Numbered from the stretch's first letter, positions 33,322-44,279 are shown. The stretch is 64,000 nucleotides of DNA from Chionoecetes opilio (GCA_016584305.1 JACEEZ010016272.1:205001-269000); one strand, 5' to 3'. Notes: generated by a model not told the origin, from the sequence alone. Numbers and translations are program-made.

Positions 33322-33761
33322 CAGGTTGAAGTTCCCAAACTCGGCAACCTCGGGACCAGCGCCGAGCCGAGTAATGGAACTTTCCGACTTTTAGAACGTA
33401 GATATATTAAGGGGAAAAAAAGCATCCAACTTCTTCAAAAGGTCAATTTTCTCAGAAATAGTTAACACATTGTTCTTCCTTTTCTTTTCACTTCCACCAG
33501 TAGGTGTTCCTGGACGTTTGGGAGCCATAATACCAATAACAGACCTGTAGAAGTACACAAAATAACAGTGTACACAACTCTACAGTCACAACACCACTGA
33601 ACAATAACAACAAACAAATCGGCGGGAGAAACCAAGCGGCCTAGTGTGGCACCTAGCGGCCGACCCGGCAACTACGCGCCGGGTTTTGGAAAATCCGGAA
33701 CCATAGCCGAGTTTTGGGTGTTGCCGAGTCTTGGGATGCCGAGTTTGGGAACTTCAACCTG
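33322..33761. mobile_element. TIR family E MITE with a Tigger transposase start
   Basis: Ends CAGGTTGAAGTTCCCAAACT and its inverse, TA at 33320-33321 and 33762-33763. The motif AACTCGGC, or its inverse GCCGAG, recurs four or more times at the ends. The 440-bp interior holds the start of a transposase on the minus strand (33528 downwards), so this MITE arose by internal deletion of a full element. It split LINE copy 2. Confidence 0.88.
33410..33528 (-). pseudogene. Pogo/Tigger transposase, N-terminal remnant
   Basis: Starts MAPKRPGTPTGGSEKKRK, then LTISEKIDLLKKLD. This matches the start of the intact transposase at 60804 (MSSKRSAPPTPGSSEKKRK, LSLAEKMDVLAVID) in order and spacing. It ends after about 38 codons at the deletion. 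Confidence 0.8.
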
Positions 33762-33763
33762 TA

Positions 33764-36108
33764 GTTGGTTACTGCACTCTTTCATTATCCAATTCGACAC
33801 TCCATCTGGACCCGGGGCTTTTCTCACATCTTGACTTTCCATTAGCCTTTTTACTTCTATTACGTCTACTTTTATGTCTTCCATTATATTTTCTTTTGCT
33901 ATTATATTTTTCGTTTTAAATTCACTTTCTCTTGTAAATACAGTCTGTAAGCACTTATTCATCACCTCGGTCTGTTGTAATGCATCTTCATACACTATGC
34001 CTTCTACCTTCAGCTTATCTATTCCTTCCTTGTTTTTCATTTTTCCATTAATATATCTATAGAAAAGTTTCGGTTCATTCTTACATTTTTCTATTATATT
34101 CCTCTCATAGTTAATTTCTTCTTCTCTTCAGATTCTTACATATTCATTTCTAGTTGTTTTGTACTTCTCCCAAAGGTTGCTGCCACCTTTTTTCCTCCAA
34201 CATTCCAGTTTTTTTTCTCTTTCTAGTCTTGCTAATTCACATTTTCTGTTAAACCATTCATTTTTTTCTTCTTTTCTGATAACTATCCTTGGAACATAAC
34301 TATTTATTCCTTTGGTGTAAATTTGGATGAACTCCCATTTTTTCTGGTACTCGTTGCTGCATGGAAATATCTTTCTCTAACCTCCAGTTGTCTCTTCCGA
34401 AGAATGTTCTTAATCCGTCAAAGTCTGCTTTTCCATAATTGTATCTTCCTTTCTTATGTTCTTCTTTTCTCCCTCTTTTTTGCTATCATTATTTCAAATT
34501 CAATAAGTACATGGTCGCTCTTTCCAAGTGGGCACTGATAATTTACTTTACTAATTACTTCCAGTTCTTTCGTCAATAGTAGGTCTAGTCTTGATGGTTC
34601 TTCGCTACCTTTGAATCTTGTGTTCTCTTAATCCACTGAGTCATGATGTTATTCATTACCAAATCCAACAATATACCACCCATAAGTTTTCTATCTCCTT
34701 CAGTATACCTTTTTCCCAGCAAACTTCTTTGCAGTTAAATCTCCCATCACAAATTATGTTCTCACTATTTCCATCGTATTCTTAAACATTTGCTTGGTCT
34801 CTTATCATGTCTCCGTACTTCCTCTCTACCCCAGGAATTTGTCTTAGGTGGAAAGTATACGATTACTAAGTCTCTTATTCTTCCTTTTTTCTTCACCAAC
34901 TCTACCTTCAACACCTCTGCCATTCCTTCTCCTTTCTTCCACATTTCCTACTACACATCCTTCCTTGTTAACACCATTACACCACCTCCCTTTTTCTGGT
35001 TTCTGTTCTCCTCCATACATTATATTGACCCTCCCCAACTGGCACATCCTCAGAATCATCAGCTTCGTTTCTACTAACCCAATATGTCTGTTTCTGGCTC
35101 TCAGGTAATCGTTTTACTTCTGTTAATGTGACACTAGCCCATTTATATTTGTATACGATACCTGTCATCCTACTTTTTTTCCTTTGAACTGTCTTCTCTT
35201 ACTCTTTTTTTCTTTTAGATACCATTCTTCAGTTTTTTGGTCTAAAACTCTCCAATAGAACTTTCTGTTTTCCTCTTCCTTCTCAATTGCTTTTTTTTCT
35301 TTGGCTTCTTTAACGTACATTTCAATCTAGCTCTTTCTTCCTCATTCATATCTTTTTCTTATCCATATTTTCTTATATTCTTCTGTCTTTGCCAGTTTCC
35401 ATGCCTTAGACAATATATCTAGTGCTGTATTTTGTGACCTAAATTAACTTTTAAGGGGCGGGCCCTCACCTCTTCATATTTTCCTAACCTATGTATTCTT
35501 CTATTTCTTCTTCTATCTCCGTATTTTCTTCTCTACTTTAAATATTTCTTTTGACACTTTCTTTTCTTCCTCTTCTCTCAAGTTTTTCTTGGGCAGCACT
35601 TTTTCCTTCAAACCAAAAATGATGACACATTTCTTTTTGTCCACCGTATCTCTTACTAGATTCTCCTTTTGTTTGATTACTTATACTACATTTTTGGTCA
35701 GATTTTTCTTTTCATTTTCTTGATCTTCAATTATTGGCTAAGTTTTCTTGGTCTTTTTCTTTTTCTATCTTCCATGTTTTTCTTCATCTTTCATTTCCTC
35801 TTGTGTCATTTTCCATTTCTTGTGTACAGAATACATTTAGCATGCAGTTTTACTACCATTTCATCGGTCTTGTTTACCGTTAACTCATCCACTCTATTTT
35901 TCAAAATTGTATTATCTTTCTCCAGGACGAATACTCTTTTTTCCATCTTATCTAATTTGTCCATTAGATCGTGTACCATATTTTCCAGCATTATGACTCT
36001 TCTTTGGTTCATTTTCAACCCTAATATGTATATTGGTTTCAAAACCATCAAATGGTGTTTTGGCGGGACTTTCCATTGTTTAACAATGTTCACTTTATTT
36101 TTTTTCAC
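33764..36108 (-). pseudogene. LINE copy 2: linker, endonuclease and ORF1 remnants
   Basis: From the right: ORF1 starts near 36108 (MENMVHDLMDKLDKMEKRVF-like coiled coil at 35806-36108). The endonuclease region (about 34500-35160) is recognisable by comparison with 43136-44000, but frames are broken. The linker at 33672-34040 has VKRLMESQDVRKAPGPDGVS, the standard start of LINE reverse transcriptase. ORF1 would bind RNA; the endonuclease would nick target DNA. Confidence 0.7.
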
Positions 36109-36296
36109 TTTTTTTAGGCTAACCTATGGAGACGGACAATTTAACTTCATAGCTCTTACCTGCAGATACTCAAGGTCTTTTGTGGTCATCTGCGTCCTTT
36201 TTTGAGCCACAGCAGCCAGTCACAATGGCCAGTTGTGTTGGGAGCCCTCTGAGCGCGTCTGTACCACAGCCGATCAGCTGATCCGGTTGTGTGTGT

Positions 36297-37740
36297 CAGG
36301 GTTGCCAAATGTGTCGGACTAAAAAGAGCTGGATTGAGGTATGAAAATGCGCTAGAAATGCACTAGAAATTTTTGTCTCCTCACCTCAGTGACCTCACGC
36401 CCCGCCAAAGTTAACTATACCATACTTAGGCCCCGCCCATCTGTGGACCTGACTGTGGCTGCGGCTACAGCGGCGGGCTGATGCCCGTTCATTTATTACT
36501 GTTTTTATTATATATGTATGTGTTAGTATGTGTATGTATGTGCATATGTTATATGTATATGTAGGTAATAGATGTAAAAAATAAATAAAAAATAATAAAA
36601 AAATCCTCCCTCTATTGATTATTGTATTAGTAGCTACATAGATAATGGTTATTATAATAGTATTAGCATTATTACTTTTACAGTTGTATTGATAATGCTA
36701 CTGCTGAACTGTTGACTGCTATATAATATAATACTACTGATAATAATAATAATAATATAATAATAAAATAACATTCATGATTATGATTTACTTACTAGTA
36801 GATAACACTATAGTCGCCAGTCACTTGCCACTACACTAATGTCCCCAGGCACAATATATTGCGAATTTTAGCATCACTACAGACTTTTATGTGCCACTGA
36901 AGACATGTAGTGTGATGTACATAATATAAACTACTGTGCATGTCTTCAGTGACGCATAAAAGTCTGTAGTGATGCTAAATTCGTAATATAGTGCCTGGTG
37001 ACATTAGTGCAGTGGCAAGTACTGGCGACTATAGTGTTATCTACGGTAGGTACTGATGAGACTTATATAAATATCTAGTCAACTACCAACCGAGGTACAG
37101 TAGATTCTACAAAATCTATATTTTAGATTCTGTTTCTCTCTCCTCTGTTCAAGAAGGCAGCCAGGCGTCTGTGGGTGGGTACTGGTCAAAGTTATATCAG
37201 TCTGACAGTTATAATGGAGTGAGGTGTGATGTGACAGCGCGAAGTGAGGGGTGCTGGGTCAGCACTCCTTATCCCTTCTCTTCGCCTTCTCTCTCCTCTC
37301 TCTCACTCCTTCGTTCCACTCCCTCTCTCTTTCTCACTCCTCCTCCTACTCCTTCCCCCTACTCCTCCTCATCGTGGGCACTCAACTGCTAAATACCTAT
37401 GTAGGCAATATCTCCCCTCGCTGGCTGTCAGTGGTTGATAAGGATAGTCCGCATCAGCACAACACTATCGACCCTCTCGTTCCTTCTTCTCCTCTTAAAT
37501 TCTCTCTTCCCCTTCTCCTCCTCCCTCTATTCCCTTATTTATCCTTTTCTCCTTTCCTACAGACCTTCACACATATTAACCTTACTTATAACCATGGATT
37601 TTTAGGAATGCGCTAGAACATGCACCAGATTGAATAAAAATGCACTGAAAAACGCGCTATGCGCAAAATATGAAATGTACGCGCTGTTTGTGATGCCAAT
37701 GCGCCAGGACTAGCGCATTTCGCGCTAGTTGGCAACACTG
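36297..37740. mobile_element. hAT-like element in a (GT)n tract
   Basis: Ends CAGGGTTGCCAA and, inverted, CAGTGTTGCCAA. GTGTGTGT lies on both sides; because the site is a GT microsatellite, the 8-bp match is weak evidence on its own. The interior near both ends is rich in GCGCTAG motifs. No transposase. It contains the foldback at 36798-37044. Confidence 0.65.
36798..37044. repeat. Large imperfect palindrome (foldback)
   Basis: GTAGATAACACTATAGTCGC is mirrored by GCGACTATAGTGTTATCTAC. Inside, CATCACTACAGACTTTTATG pairs with CATAAAAGTCTGTAGTGATG. The centre is near 36925. Probably a foldback MITE inside the hAT element. Confidence 0.85.
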
Positions 37741-37814
37741 GTGTGTGTGTGTGTGTGTGTGTGTGTCTCACCTTCGATGCACCTTCGGACACATGTATGT
37801 GTCCACACAGAAGA

Positions 37815-37891
37815 GTGTGTGTGTGTGTGTGCGCCTACAGCGCCATTAGGCAGTGACCTCCAGGGGTGGGATGGTAGGCCCTGGAGGTTAA
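37815..37891 (-). repeat. SINE 3' part with (GT)n tail, split by the THAP element
   Basis: GCGCCATTAGGCAGTGACCT to GGCCCTGGAGGTTAA is the 3' body of the SINE whose head is at 40139-40495 (minus strand). A (GT)n run follows at 37815-37831. The same 3' body plus (CA)n occurs at 41107-41206. Confidence 0.7.
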
Positions 37892-38701
37892 AGTAATCGT
37901 CCAGACCCATTTTTTTTTCGCCTAATTATGTTGAATGTACATTCAAAACACCTAATCCACCAAAAATAATTGATTTCCAGGCCTTATTTCCATAAAAACA
38001 CGACTTTTGTAAAAAGCACGCGAAAAAAAAAATCTTCCCTCCAACAGGGCTACTACTGTTATTGATGACGTCAGAAGAGTGACGCCCGCAGAGGCTCCAA
38101 TGTAAACATCTGTCTGACACCTGTCGGCAAATGTTATGATGAGCGATTGTACTTCGGTGTCACGACAGTGAATCTGTCACTGTGACAGATTTAGAGTACG
38201 ATGCTCAATCTGAGACCGAAAGAAATGACGCTGGTCGCGTATATGAGGATTACTGAGGCCAAAACATGGATGGGTAGGTAAGGTAAATTGGTAAATTTGT
38301 GTGTAGGAATAAATAATGACTAACCTAACCTCTATCCTAACCAATCCAGGTAAATTTTTTGTTTTTTCCTGCAATTGGAATTAGATCGGAGCTTTTTGGT
38401 AAGGTTAGGTAAGATTAGTAATATTATTTTAGGGAGTCCAGAGAGGGGGGGGTTGAAGGGGGCATCCCTCCCCCACTTTATAATTACGTTGTAGAAGTAT
38501 CTGAAGGGATATGTGAAGGCCTGTCGGATGAAAAATAAAATAATAATAATAAGGACGGGAAAGGACTAGAATTTTAACAGAATTAATATCGGCAACAGTT
38601 CCAGGTCACGCAAATAATCAGATCGACAAGTTGAGGATGTTTATAACTACGTGCCTTGTAATGCATTGAACTACAGTAGAACTAAAAAAGGTATTATTCT
38701 A

Positions 38702-39238
38702 GTGTTTGCCCATACTCCCCCTCTCCCACAAAACAAGCTTGGGGACCTGGGGGAATGCGGGATATTTGGCTGGGGTACAAAATATGCATTGCAAACACAT
38801 AGTTTTTGAGTTTGGGGTGTTGAAAAAATTCCCTAGAACTAGGGAAAATTCATTGGATTTCTTCTGAGTCAAGAAATGTGTGAAGCTGCCGATCCTCACA
38901 GAATGATGACCGAAGTGTCGAGAACCCCCCCAACTAGGAGGTTAGGTTATATTTGTTTAGGTTAGGGTAGGTTATATTTGGTTAGGTTAGGTTAGATTTG
39001 GTTAGGTTAGGTTATCGGTGGGTCAAGCCCCATGCGAGGTTAGGTTAGGTTAGGTTAATTTTGGTTAGGTAAATTTCTCTAGATATAAGGAAATTACCCT
39101 AGATCTAGGGAACTTTACCCCCCTCCACAACTCTTAAATTTTGTGTTGCCGATGCATACTTTGTTCTCCACCCGAAAACCCCGCATTCCCACAGGTCCCC
39201 AAACTTGTTTGGGGGAAGTGGGAGAGTATGGGAAACAC
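38702..39238. mobile_element. TIR MITE, 537 bp
   Basis: GTGTTTGCCCATACTCCC and, inverted, GTGTTTCCCATACTCTCCC with TA outside both ends (38700-38701 and 39239-39240). Further in, AAGCTTGGGGACCTGGGGGA pairs with a similar inverted stretch. The interior holds GGTTA repeats. Confidence 0.75.
38935..39070. repeat. Interstitial GGTTA (TTAGG-type) repeats
   Basis: Runs such as GGTTAGGTTAGGTTAGGTTA are interrupted by ATATTT and similar. TTAGG is the arthropod telomere unit. The placement inside a MITE suggests an internal repeat rather than a chromosome end. Shorter runs occur near 13910-13940. Confidence 0.75.
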
Positions 39239-39833
39239 TAGAATTTTACCCTAAAAAAGCCCACTAATAAGGGTGAAAAGGACTCTAGAATTTTTCCAAC
39301 CCAAGGAAAGCATAAGCACAAGAGAGTATGATACTGATAATACTCATTGACAGGCTTATTGATTGACTTAATTACTTCCCGCTTCCTGACAGCAGATCGA
39401 GGATGTTTAGGAGTGGGTAGTCTAGTTGCTGAGCATGAGGCTGGTGAGACTGAGAGAGAACCATGTCCATCAGGAGTCTGGCAACTTGTCACAGGGCCAG
39501 GGGCAGGGATCAAGTTCTTAGCTCTTGTTTTGGTCAAAGCAAGAGTGGAGCAGGTGCCCTCCGGGTAGATTGTCAGGACCTGGAACTTATCCTTCAAATC
39601 CAATTTGGTTGATATCCTCATAGACACTTTCATCCAGTTGCTGTAGCAATCCCGCTGGAAGTGATCACTACAAATCCTTGCAAATGTCAACTTCCCGTTC
39701 CATTTGCTCTTGTCCGCCGCACAAACCTCTTCCATACATTTAACGTTGTCGTATCAGTCGGAAAGTTGTGCAAACTTCTCTCGAAAGGCACAGCTGTCTT
39801 GCTGCACCCATAAAGAATGCATGCATTTGGCAT
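39238..39833 (-). pseudogene. THAP zinc-finger domain, frameshifted
   Basis: The start at 39833 reads MPNACILYGCSKTAVPFERS, then LHNFPTD and WKRFV. After a shift the second frame has LTFARICSDHFQRDCY. Together these give the C-x4-C...C-x2-H order of THAP. The second part continues with AVRKREV and ends by running out of the element edge. The domain would bind DNA ends in the transposase. Frameshift near 39720. Confidence 0.72.
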
Positions 39834-40138
39834 ATCGCAAAAAAAATCTCTCAGAAACACCCAAAAATCTTCAAGTACTAAATTTATCTCCTGTGTTTAC
39901 ATCTCTCTGAATCTGCGGGCGGGGAGAGCGCTGCCTTTTGCTACGTCACCGACCCGTGGCGCATCGTCTGCAAACCTTGAGGAGTGTTTTGAGAACTCGG
40001 AGAATTTGCAGATTTTGATTGCGGATTATTTAAAAACGGCTGACTGGATGCAAAAAGTGACGACGTATTGTTGATATACTCGTTAATGGCTATGATTTGA
40101 TTGCATTAAATCAGGAATGGTGAAATGGTCTGGATAAC

Positions 40139-40495
40139 TTGAGGGCTGTGATGGTTGGCCCTTGCCCGTGGTGGCGCAGACAGAATTTCTATAGTGACAC
40201 CTGTGATTAGAGACTCATGCCGCCCCCTGTATCCTCCGATGCACTCACAATCGAAGGTAGAGTTAATGGGCAGCGTGTGGGTGTTCTTAGGCCACTCAAC
40301 GGTGCAGAGAAAGATTTAAAGTGGATTTTACAGCCCTCATCAAGGATCGAACTCGGGTCACCGAGAACGCCACTCGGAGACTTCTTCCTCTTCTTGTGAC
40401 CTTTTCTGCTTAGTATCGCTTTGTAGGTCGTCTGTCAAGCTTGTGCTTGAGCTTGACACATATCTTGATGCTAACCACTCTGCTACCGCCTCCCA
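40139..40495 (-). repeat. tRNA-derived SINE head and body, minus strand
   Basis: A box TAGCAGAGTGGTTAGC within 40470-40490 and B box GAGTTCGATCC at 40344-40354, both on the minus strand. The distance of about 120 bp is longer than in a tRNA, and TGTCAAGCTCAAGCACAAGC, a near palindrome, fills the gap, so an insertion sits in the head. The body continues across the THAP element into 37815-37891. Confidence 0.65.
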
Positions 40496-41105
40496 TAAGA
40501 GACGTACGGGACACGACTTCCTGCCTTCCTGCTTAGTATAGTATTATAATAGGCATAGTATAGCTTGTATGTAGTTTTGCTTTGTTTTTTTCCTTTTGTT
40601 TGTGTTTTTCTCTACAGGAGCAGCCGGTGTCGCACAAGATAGGTAACACCTCGAAATAAGTAGCACCTTACCTTACAGCCCCGCCGTTCCTTACTTATTT
40701 ACCACAAAATACTCCTTTATATGTGATTAACCATGACGTGTGTGGTACTGTGGTTTCTGGAGGTACTGGAGGAGACAGGAGAGAAGAGAGGAAGGCATTG
40801 TGACAGTGTTATTGCCATATAACACTGTCACACAACCATCATCTGACAAGATATGTGTCAAGCTCACTCACTCAGACCAAAACAGCATCCGCTGGGTGAC
40901 TCCCAACTCAAGCTCAATCTCAAGCTCCTCTCCTCCCTCCTCTTCTCTACGTAGTGTTGGCCAAAGCAACCACCCCAGGAGGCGGGTCACAAACCCTAGG
41001 CTTGACTCAGTACCCATTCACTTGTGGTGGACAGGGGCTTGGGGCATTTTCAGGATATTTTTTGGGGGAAAAAGTTAGTCTTATTAGCTGTAAAATACGG
41101 TAGGT
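40496..41105. other. Intergenic, no gene supported
   Basis: No recognised element. A short hairpin TGTGACAGTGTTAT...ATAACACTGTCACA lies at about 40798-40832. Confidence 0.45.
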
Positions 41106-41106
41106 A

Positions 41107-41174
41107 CACAGCCCTAGTTAACCTCCATGGCCTACCATCCAACCCCTGGAGGACTCTGCCTAACGGCGCTGTAG

Positions 41175-41178
<4 letters not shown>
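41107..41178 (-). repeat. SINE 3' end fragment
   Basis: AACCTCCATGGCCTACCATC to CGGCGCTGTAGGC matches the SINE 3' body at 37830-37891, in the opposite orientation, and is followed directly by (CA)n. Confidence 0.65.

Positions 41179-41206
<28 letters not shown>
41179..41206. repeat. (CA)n microsatellite at a LINE 5' junction
   Basis: CA repeats join the SINE fragment to the truncated 5' end of LINE copy 3. Confidence 0.9.
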
Positions 41207-41208
<2 letters not shown>

Positions 41209-42308
41209 TTGCATATACTTGGACCTAAAGAAGGCATTTGACAAGGTACCTCATAAGAGACTGCTCTGGAAGCTAGAACATGTAGGAGGATTGAAGGGTG
41301 GTTTGCTGAAGTGGATGGAAGACTTTTTGAGCTACAGAGAGATGAGAACAGTAATAAAAGATCAGAAGTCAGAATGGTGCAGTGTGATAAGTGGAGTTCC
41401 TCAAGGATCAGTATTGGCCCCAGTGATGTTCTTGGTCTATGTAAATGATATGACAGAAGGAGTAAACAGTTATATGAGTTTATTCGCTGATGATGCTAAA
41501 TTACTAAGAAAAGTAGAAAGTAAAGAGGACTGTGAGGATTTACATAAGGATCTAGATAAGATTTTCAGATGGAGTCAACTACGGGAAATGGAGTTTAATG
41601 CTAAAAAGTGTAAAGTAATGGAAATGGGCAGTAGCAAAAAGAGACAGAGAGGAAAGTATTCGATGGGAAATTAATGGATAATCAAAACAAAGGTCGAAAA
41701 AGATCTGGGAGTGTGGATTACGGATAATTTGTCACCTGAGAAGCATATAAACAAGATCACAGGAAATACATATCAGTTGCTGAGGAATATAAGAATGGCA
41801 TTCAAATATCTGGATGAAGAGATGATTAAGAAATTGATAACATCTTTGATTCGACCAAGGTTGGAATATGCGGCAGTGATTTTGTCACCACATAAAAAGA
41901 AGGATATAAGGAAGATTGAGAGAATACAAAGAGCAGCCACAAAAATGGCTCCAAGCCTGAGAGATTTAACTTATGAGGAAAGACTTTCAAGACTAAAACT
42001 CTCAACTCTTGAGAAAAGAAGAGAAAGGGGAGATTTTATAGCAGTGTATACTGTATAGAGCATCAATGGGTCTGGAAAAAATTGATAGAGAAGATCTGTT
42101 TGTGTGGGATGATAGAAGTGCAAGAGGTCATGAGAAGAAATTGAAAAGGACAACATGCAAGAGGGACAAAAAAAAATACAGCTTCCCGTATAGAAGCATA
42201 GAAGCCTGGAACAACCTTGATGCAAAAGTGATTAATGCAAGAAGTATTCAGGACTTCAAAGGCAAACTGGATAATAGTAGATTTGGAGACAGGACAGTAC
42301 GAACATAG
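41207..42308 (+). pseudogene. LINE reverse transcriptase and C-terminal domain, copy 3
   Basis: GVPQGSVLAPVMFLVYVNDM and SLFADDAKLLRKVESK are intact, so the catalytic centre looks functional. A TAA follows KYSMGN, after which the same frame continues with WIIKTKVEKDLGVW, SPEKHINKITGN and RPRLEYAAVILSPHKKKDIR. A further shift near 42058 leads to RGHEKKLKRTTCKRD. The start of the ORF2 protein is missing. Confidence 0.82.
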
Positions 42309-42359
42309 CTCTTTTCCTGTATGTTACAACTAGGTAAATACAACTAGGTAGGTAAATAC
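41207..42359 (+). mobile_element. CR1-like LINE copy 3, 5'-truncated
   Basis: Starts inside the reverse transcriptase (CIYLDLKKAFDKVPHKRLLW) and ends with ACAACTAGGTAAATAC text and (CA)n at 42360-42385. (CA)n borders both ends. Frames: 41198-41674, 41711-42058, 42066-42308. Confidence 0.88.
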
Positions 42360-42385
42360 ACACACACACACACACACACACACAC

Positions 42386-44269
42386 TATTTTGAAAAATAG
42401 AGTGGATGAATTAAACGATAAACAAGACGATGAAAAGGTAGTAAAACTGCACGCAGAAATGTATTCTGTACACAAGAAATGGAAAATGACACAAGAGGAA
42501 ATGAAAGATGAAAGAAAGACATGGAAGATAGAAAAAGAAAAAGACCAAGAAAACTTACGCCAAATAATTGAAGATCAAGAAAATGAAAAGAAAAATCTGA
42601 CCAAAAAAGTAGTCAAAGTGATAAAACAAAAGGAAAATTTGGTAAGAGATACGGTAGACAAAAAGAAATGTGTCATCATTTTTGGTTTGAAGGAAAAAGT
42701 GCTGCCCAAGAAAAACTTGAGAGAAGAGGAAGAAAAGAAAGTGTCAAAAGAAATATTTAAAGTAGCAGAAGAAAATACGGAGATAGAAGAAGAAATAGAA
42801 GAGATACATAGGTTAGGCAAATATGAAGAGGGAGGGGCCCGCCCCTTAAAAGTTAAGTTTAGGTCACAAAATACAGCACTAGATATATTGTCTAAGGCAT
42901 GGAAACTGGCAAAGACAGAAGAATATAAGAAAATATGGATAAGAAAAGATATGAATGAGGAAGAAAGAGCCAGTTTGAATGTACTGTTTAAAGAAGCCAA
43001 AGAAAAAAACGAATTGAGAACGGAAGAGGAAAAACAGAAATTCTATTGGAGAGTTTTAGACCAAAAACTGAAGAAGTGGTATCTAAAAGAGAAAGAGTAA
43101 GAGAAGACAGTTCAAAGGAAAATGAAAAAGGATGATTGGTATCATACACAAATATAAATGGGCTAGTGTCAACATTAACAGAAGTAAACGATTACCTGAG
43201 AGCCAAGAAACCAGACATATTGGGTTTAGTAGAAACGAAGCTGATTGATTCTGAGGATGTGCCAGTTGGGGAGGGTCAATATAATGTATGGAGGCGAAAC
43301 AGAAATCAGAAAAAGGGAGGTGATGTAATGGTGTTAACAAGGAAGGATGTGGTAGTAGGGAATGTCGAAAAAGGAGAAGGAATGGCAGAGGTGTTGAAGG
43401 TAGAGTTGGTGATGAAAAAAGGAAGAATAAGAGACTTAGTAATCGTATACGTTCCACCTAAGACAAATTCCTGTGGGAGAGAAGAGTATGGAGACATGAT
43501 AAGAGACACAAGCAAATGTTTAAAAAATACGATGGAAAATTGTGAGAACATAATTTTGATGGGAGATTTTAACTGCAAAGAGGTTTGCTGTGAAGAATGG
43601 TATACTGAAGGAGGAGAAGACTCATGGGGTGGTATATTGTTGGATTTGGTAATGAATAACATCATGACCCAGTGGATTAAAGAGAACACAAGATTCAAAG
43701 GTAGCGAAGAACCATCAAGACTAGACCTACTATTGACGAAAGAACTGGAAGTAATTAGTAAAGTAAATTATCAGTGCCCACTTGGAAAGAGCGACCATGT
43801 ACTTATTGAATTTGAAATAAATGATAGCAAAAAAGAGGGGAGAAGAGAAGAACACAAGAAAGGAAGATACAATTATGGAAAAGCAGACTTTGACGGATTA
43901 AGAACATTCTTCGGAGAGACAGACTGGAGTAATTTCCATGCAGCAAGGAGTACCCAGAAAAAATGGGATGTGTTCATCCGAATATACACCGAAGGAATAA
44001 ATAATTATGTTCCAAGGAAAGTTATCAGAGAAAAGAAAAAAAATGAATGGTTTAACAGAAAATGTGAATTAGCAAGACTAGAAAGAGAAAAAACATGGAA
44101 TAGTTGGAGGAAAAAAGGAATCAACCTCTGGGAGAAGTACAAAACAACTAGGAATGAATATGTAAGAATCCGAAGAGAAGAAGAAAGTAACTATGAGAGG
44201 AATATAATAGAAAAATGTAAGAATGAACCAAAACTTTTCTATAGATATATTAATGGAAAAATGAAAAAC
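42386..44269 (+). mobile_element. CR1-like LINE copy 4: ORF1, endonuclease, linker
   Basis: It follows a (CA)n run. The 5' end is inside ORF1 (LKNRVDELNDK), and the sequence runs to NGKMKNN at 44269, where the LINE match stops and Gypsy sequence starts. The reverse transcriptase and 3' tail are missing. Confidence 0.82.
42390..43100 (+). CDS. LINE ORF1 protein, 5'-truncated
   Basis: 236 residues. A coiled coil rich in K and E (about 1-90), then CVIIFGLKEKVLPKKNLREE, IHRLGKYEEGGARPLKVKFR and WIRKDMNEEERASLNVLF, the RRM-like RNA-binding core typical of LINE ORF1 proteins. It ends with a stop at 43098-43100. The protein would coat LINE RNA. No internal break, but the N-terminus is cut by the truncation; compare 35806-36108, which holds the missing start. 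Confidence 0.75.
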   Translation: MKNRVDELNDKQDDEKVVKLHAEMYSVHKKWKMTQEEMKDERKTWKIEKEKDQENLRQIIEDQENEKKNLTKKVVKVIKQKENLVRDTVDKKKCVIIFGLKEKVLPKKNLREEEEKKVSKEIFKVAEENTEIEEEIEEIHRLGKYEEGGARPLKVKFRSQNTALDILSKAWKLAKTEEYKKIWIRKDMNEEERASLNVLFKEAKEKNELRTEEEKQKFYWRVLDQKLKKWYLKEKE

Positions 44270-44279
44270 AATCGGGAGG
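43136..44279 (+). pseudogene. LINE ORF2 endonuclease and linker, 3'-truncated
   Basis: The AP-endonuclease-like domain shows YTNINGLVSTLTEVNDYLRA, VETKL (catalytic E), MGDFNCKEV (D and N) and LGKSDHVLIEFE (D and H). The linker has NYVPRKVIREKKKNEWFN and LFYRYINGKMKNN. The frame stays open through the junction into Gypsy sequence and stops at about 44299. It would nick target DNA, possibly at (CA)n. Confidence 0.82.

Larger units (their letters stand above)
31871..36286 (-). mobile_element. CR1-like LINE copy 2, near full length, interrupted by MITE E
   Basis: The minus strand holds, from right to left: a 5' leader (36110-36286), a coiled-coil ORF1, the endonuclease, a linker, the reverse transcriptase, a C-terminal domain and the 3' tail. 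(GT)n lies on both outer sides. The family E MITE (33322-33761) is inserted between linker and reverse transcriptase. Many frameshifts. After removing the MITE it is about 4.0 kb. The match to 42386-44269 and 41207-42359 confirms the layout. Confidence 0.85.
37892..40138. mobile_element. THAP-domain DNA element (Kolobok- or P-like), with nested MITE
   Basis: Ends AGTAATCGTCCAGACC at left and, inverted, AAGTTATCCAGACC at right. TTAA precedes the left end (37888-37891) and also precedes the second copy at 5793. No clean TTAA is seen at the right. It splits a SINE, which gives the edges. A THAP domain is encoded on the minus strand at 39238-39833, and the MITE 38702-39238 is inserted next to it. 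THAP plus TTAA suggests Kolobok; P elements also carry THAP. Confidence 0.6.

Noticed and set aside
38935..39070. Chromosome end or telomere
   Set aside because: The TTAGG-type repeats are short, interrupted and enclosed in a MITE inside a larger transposon.
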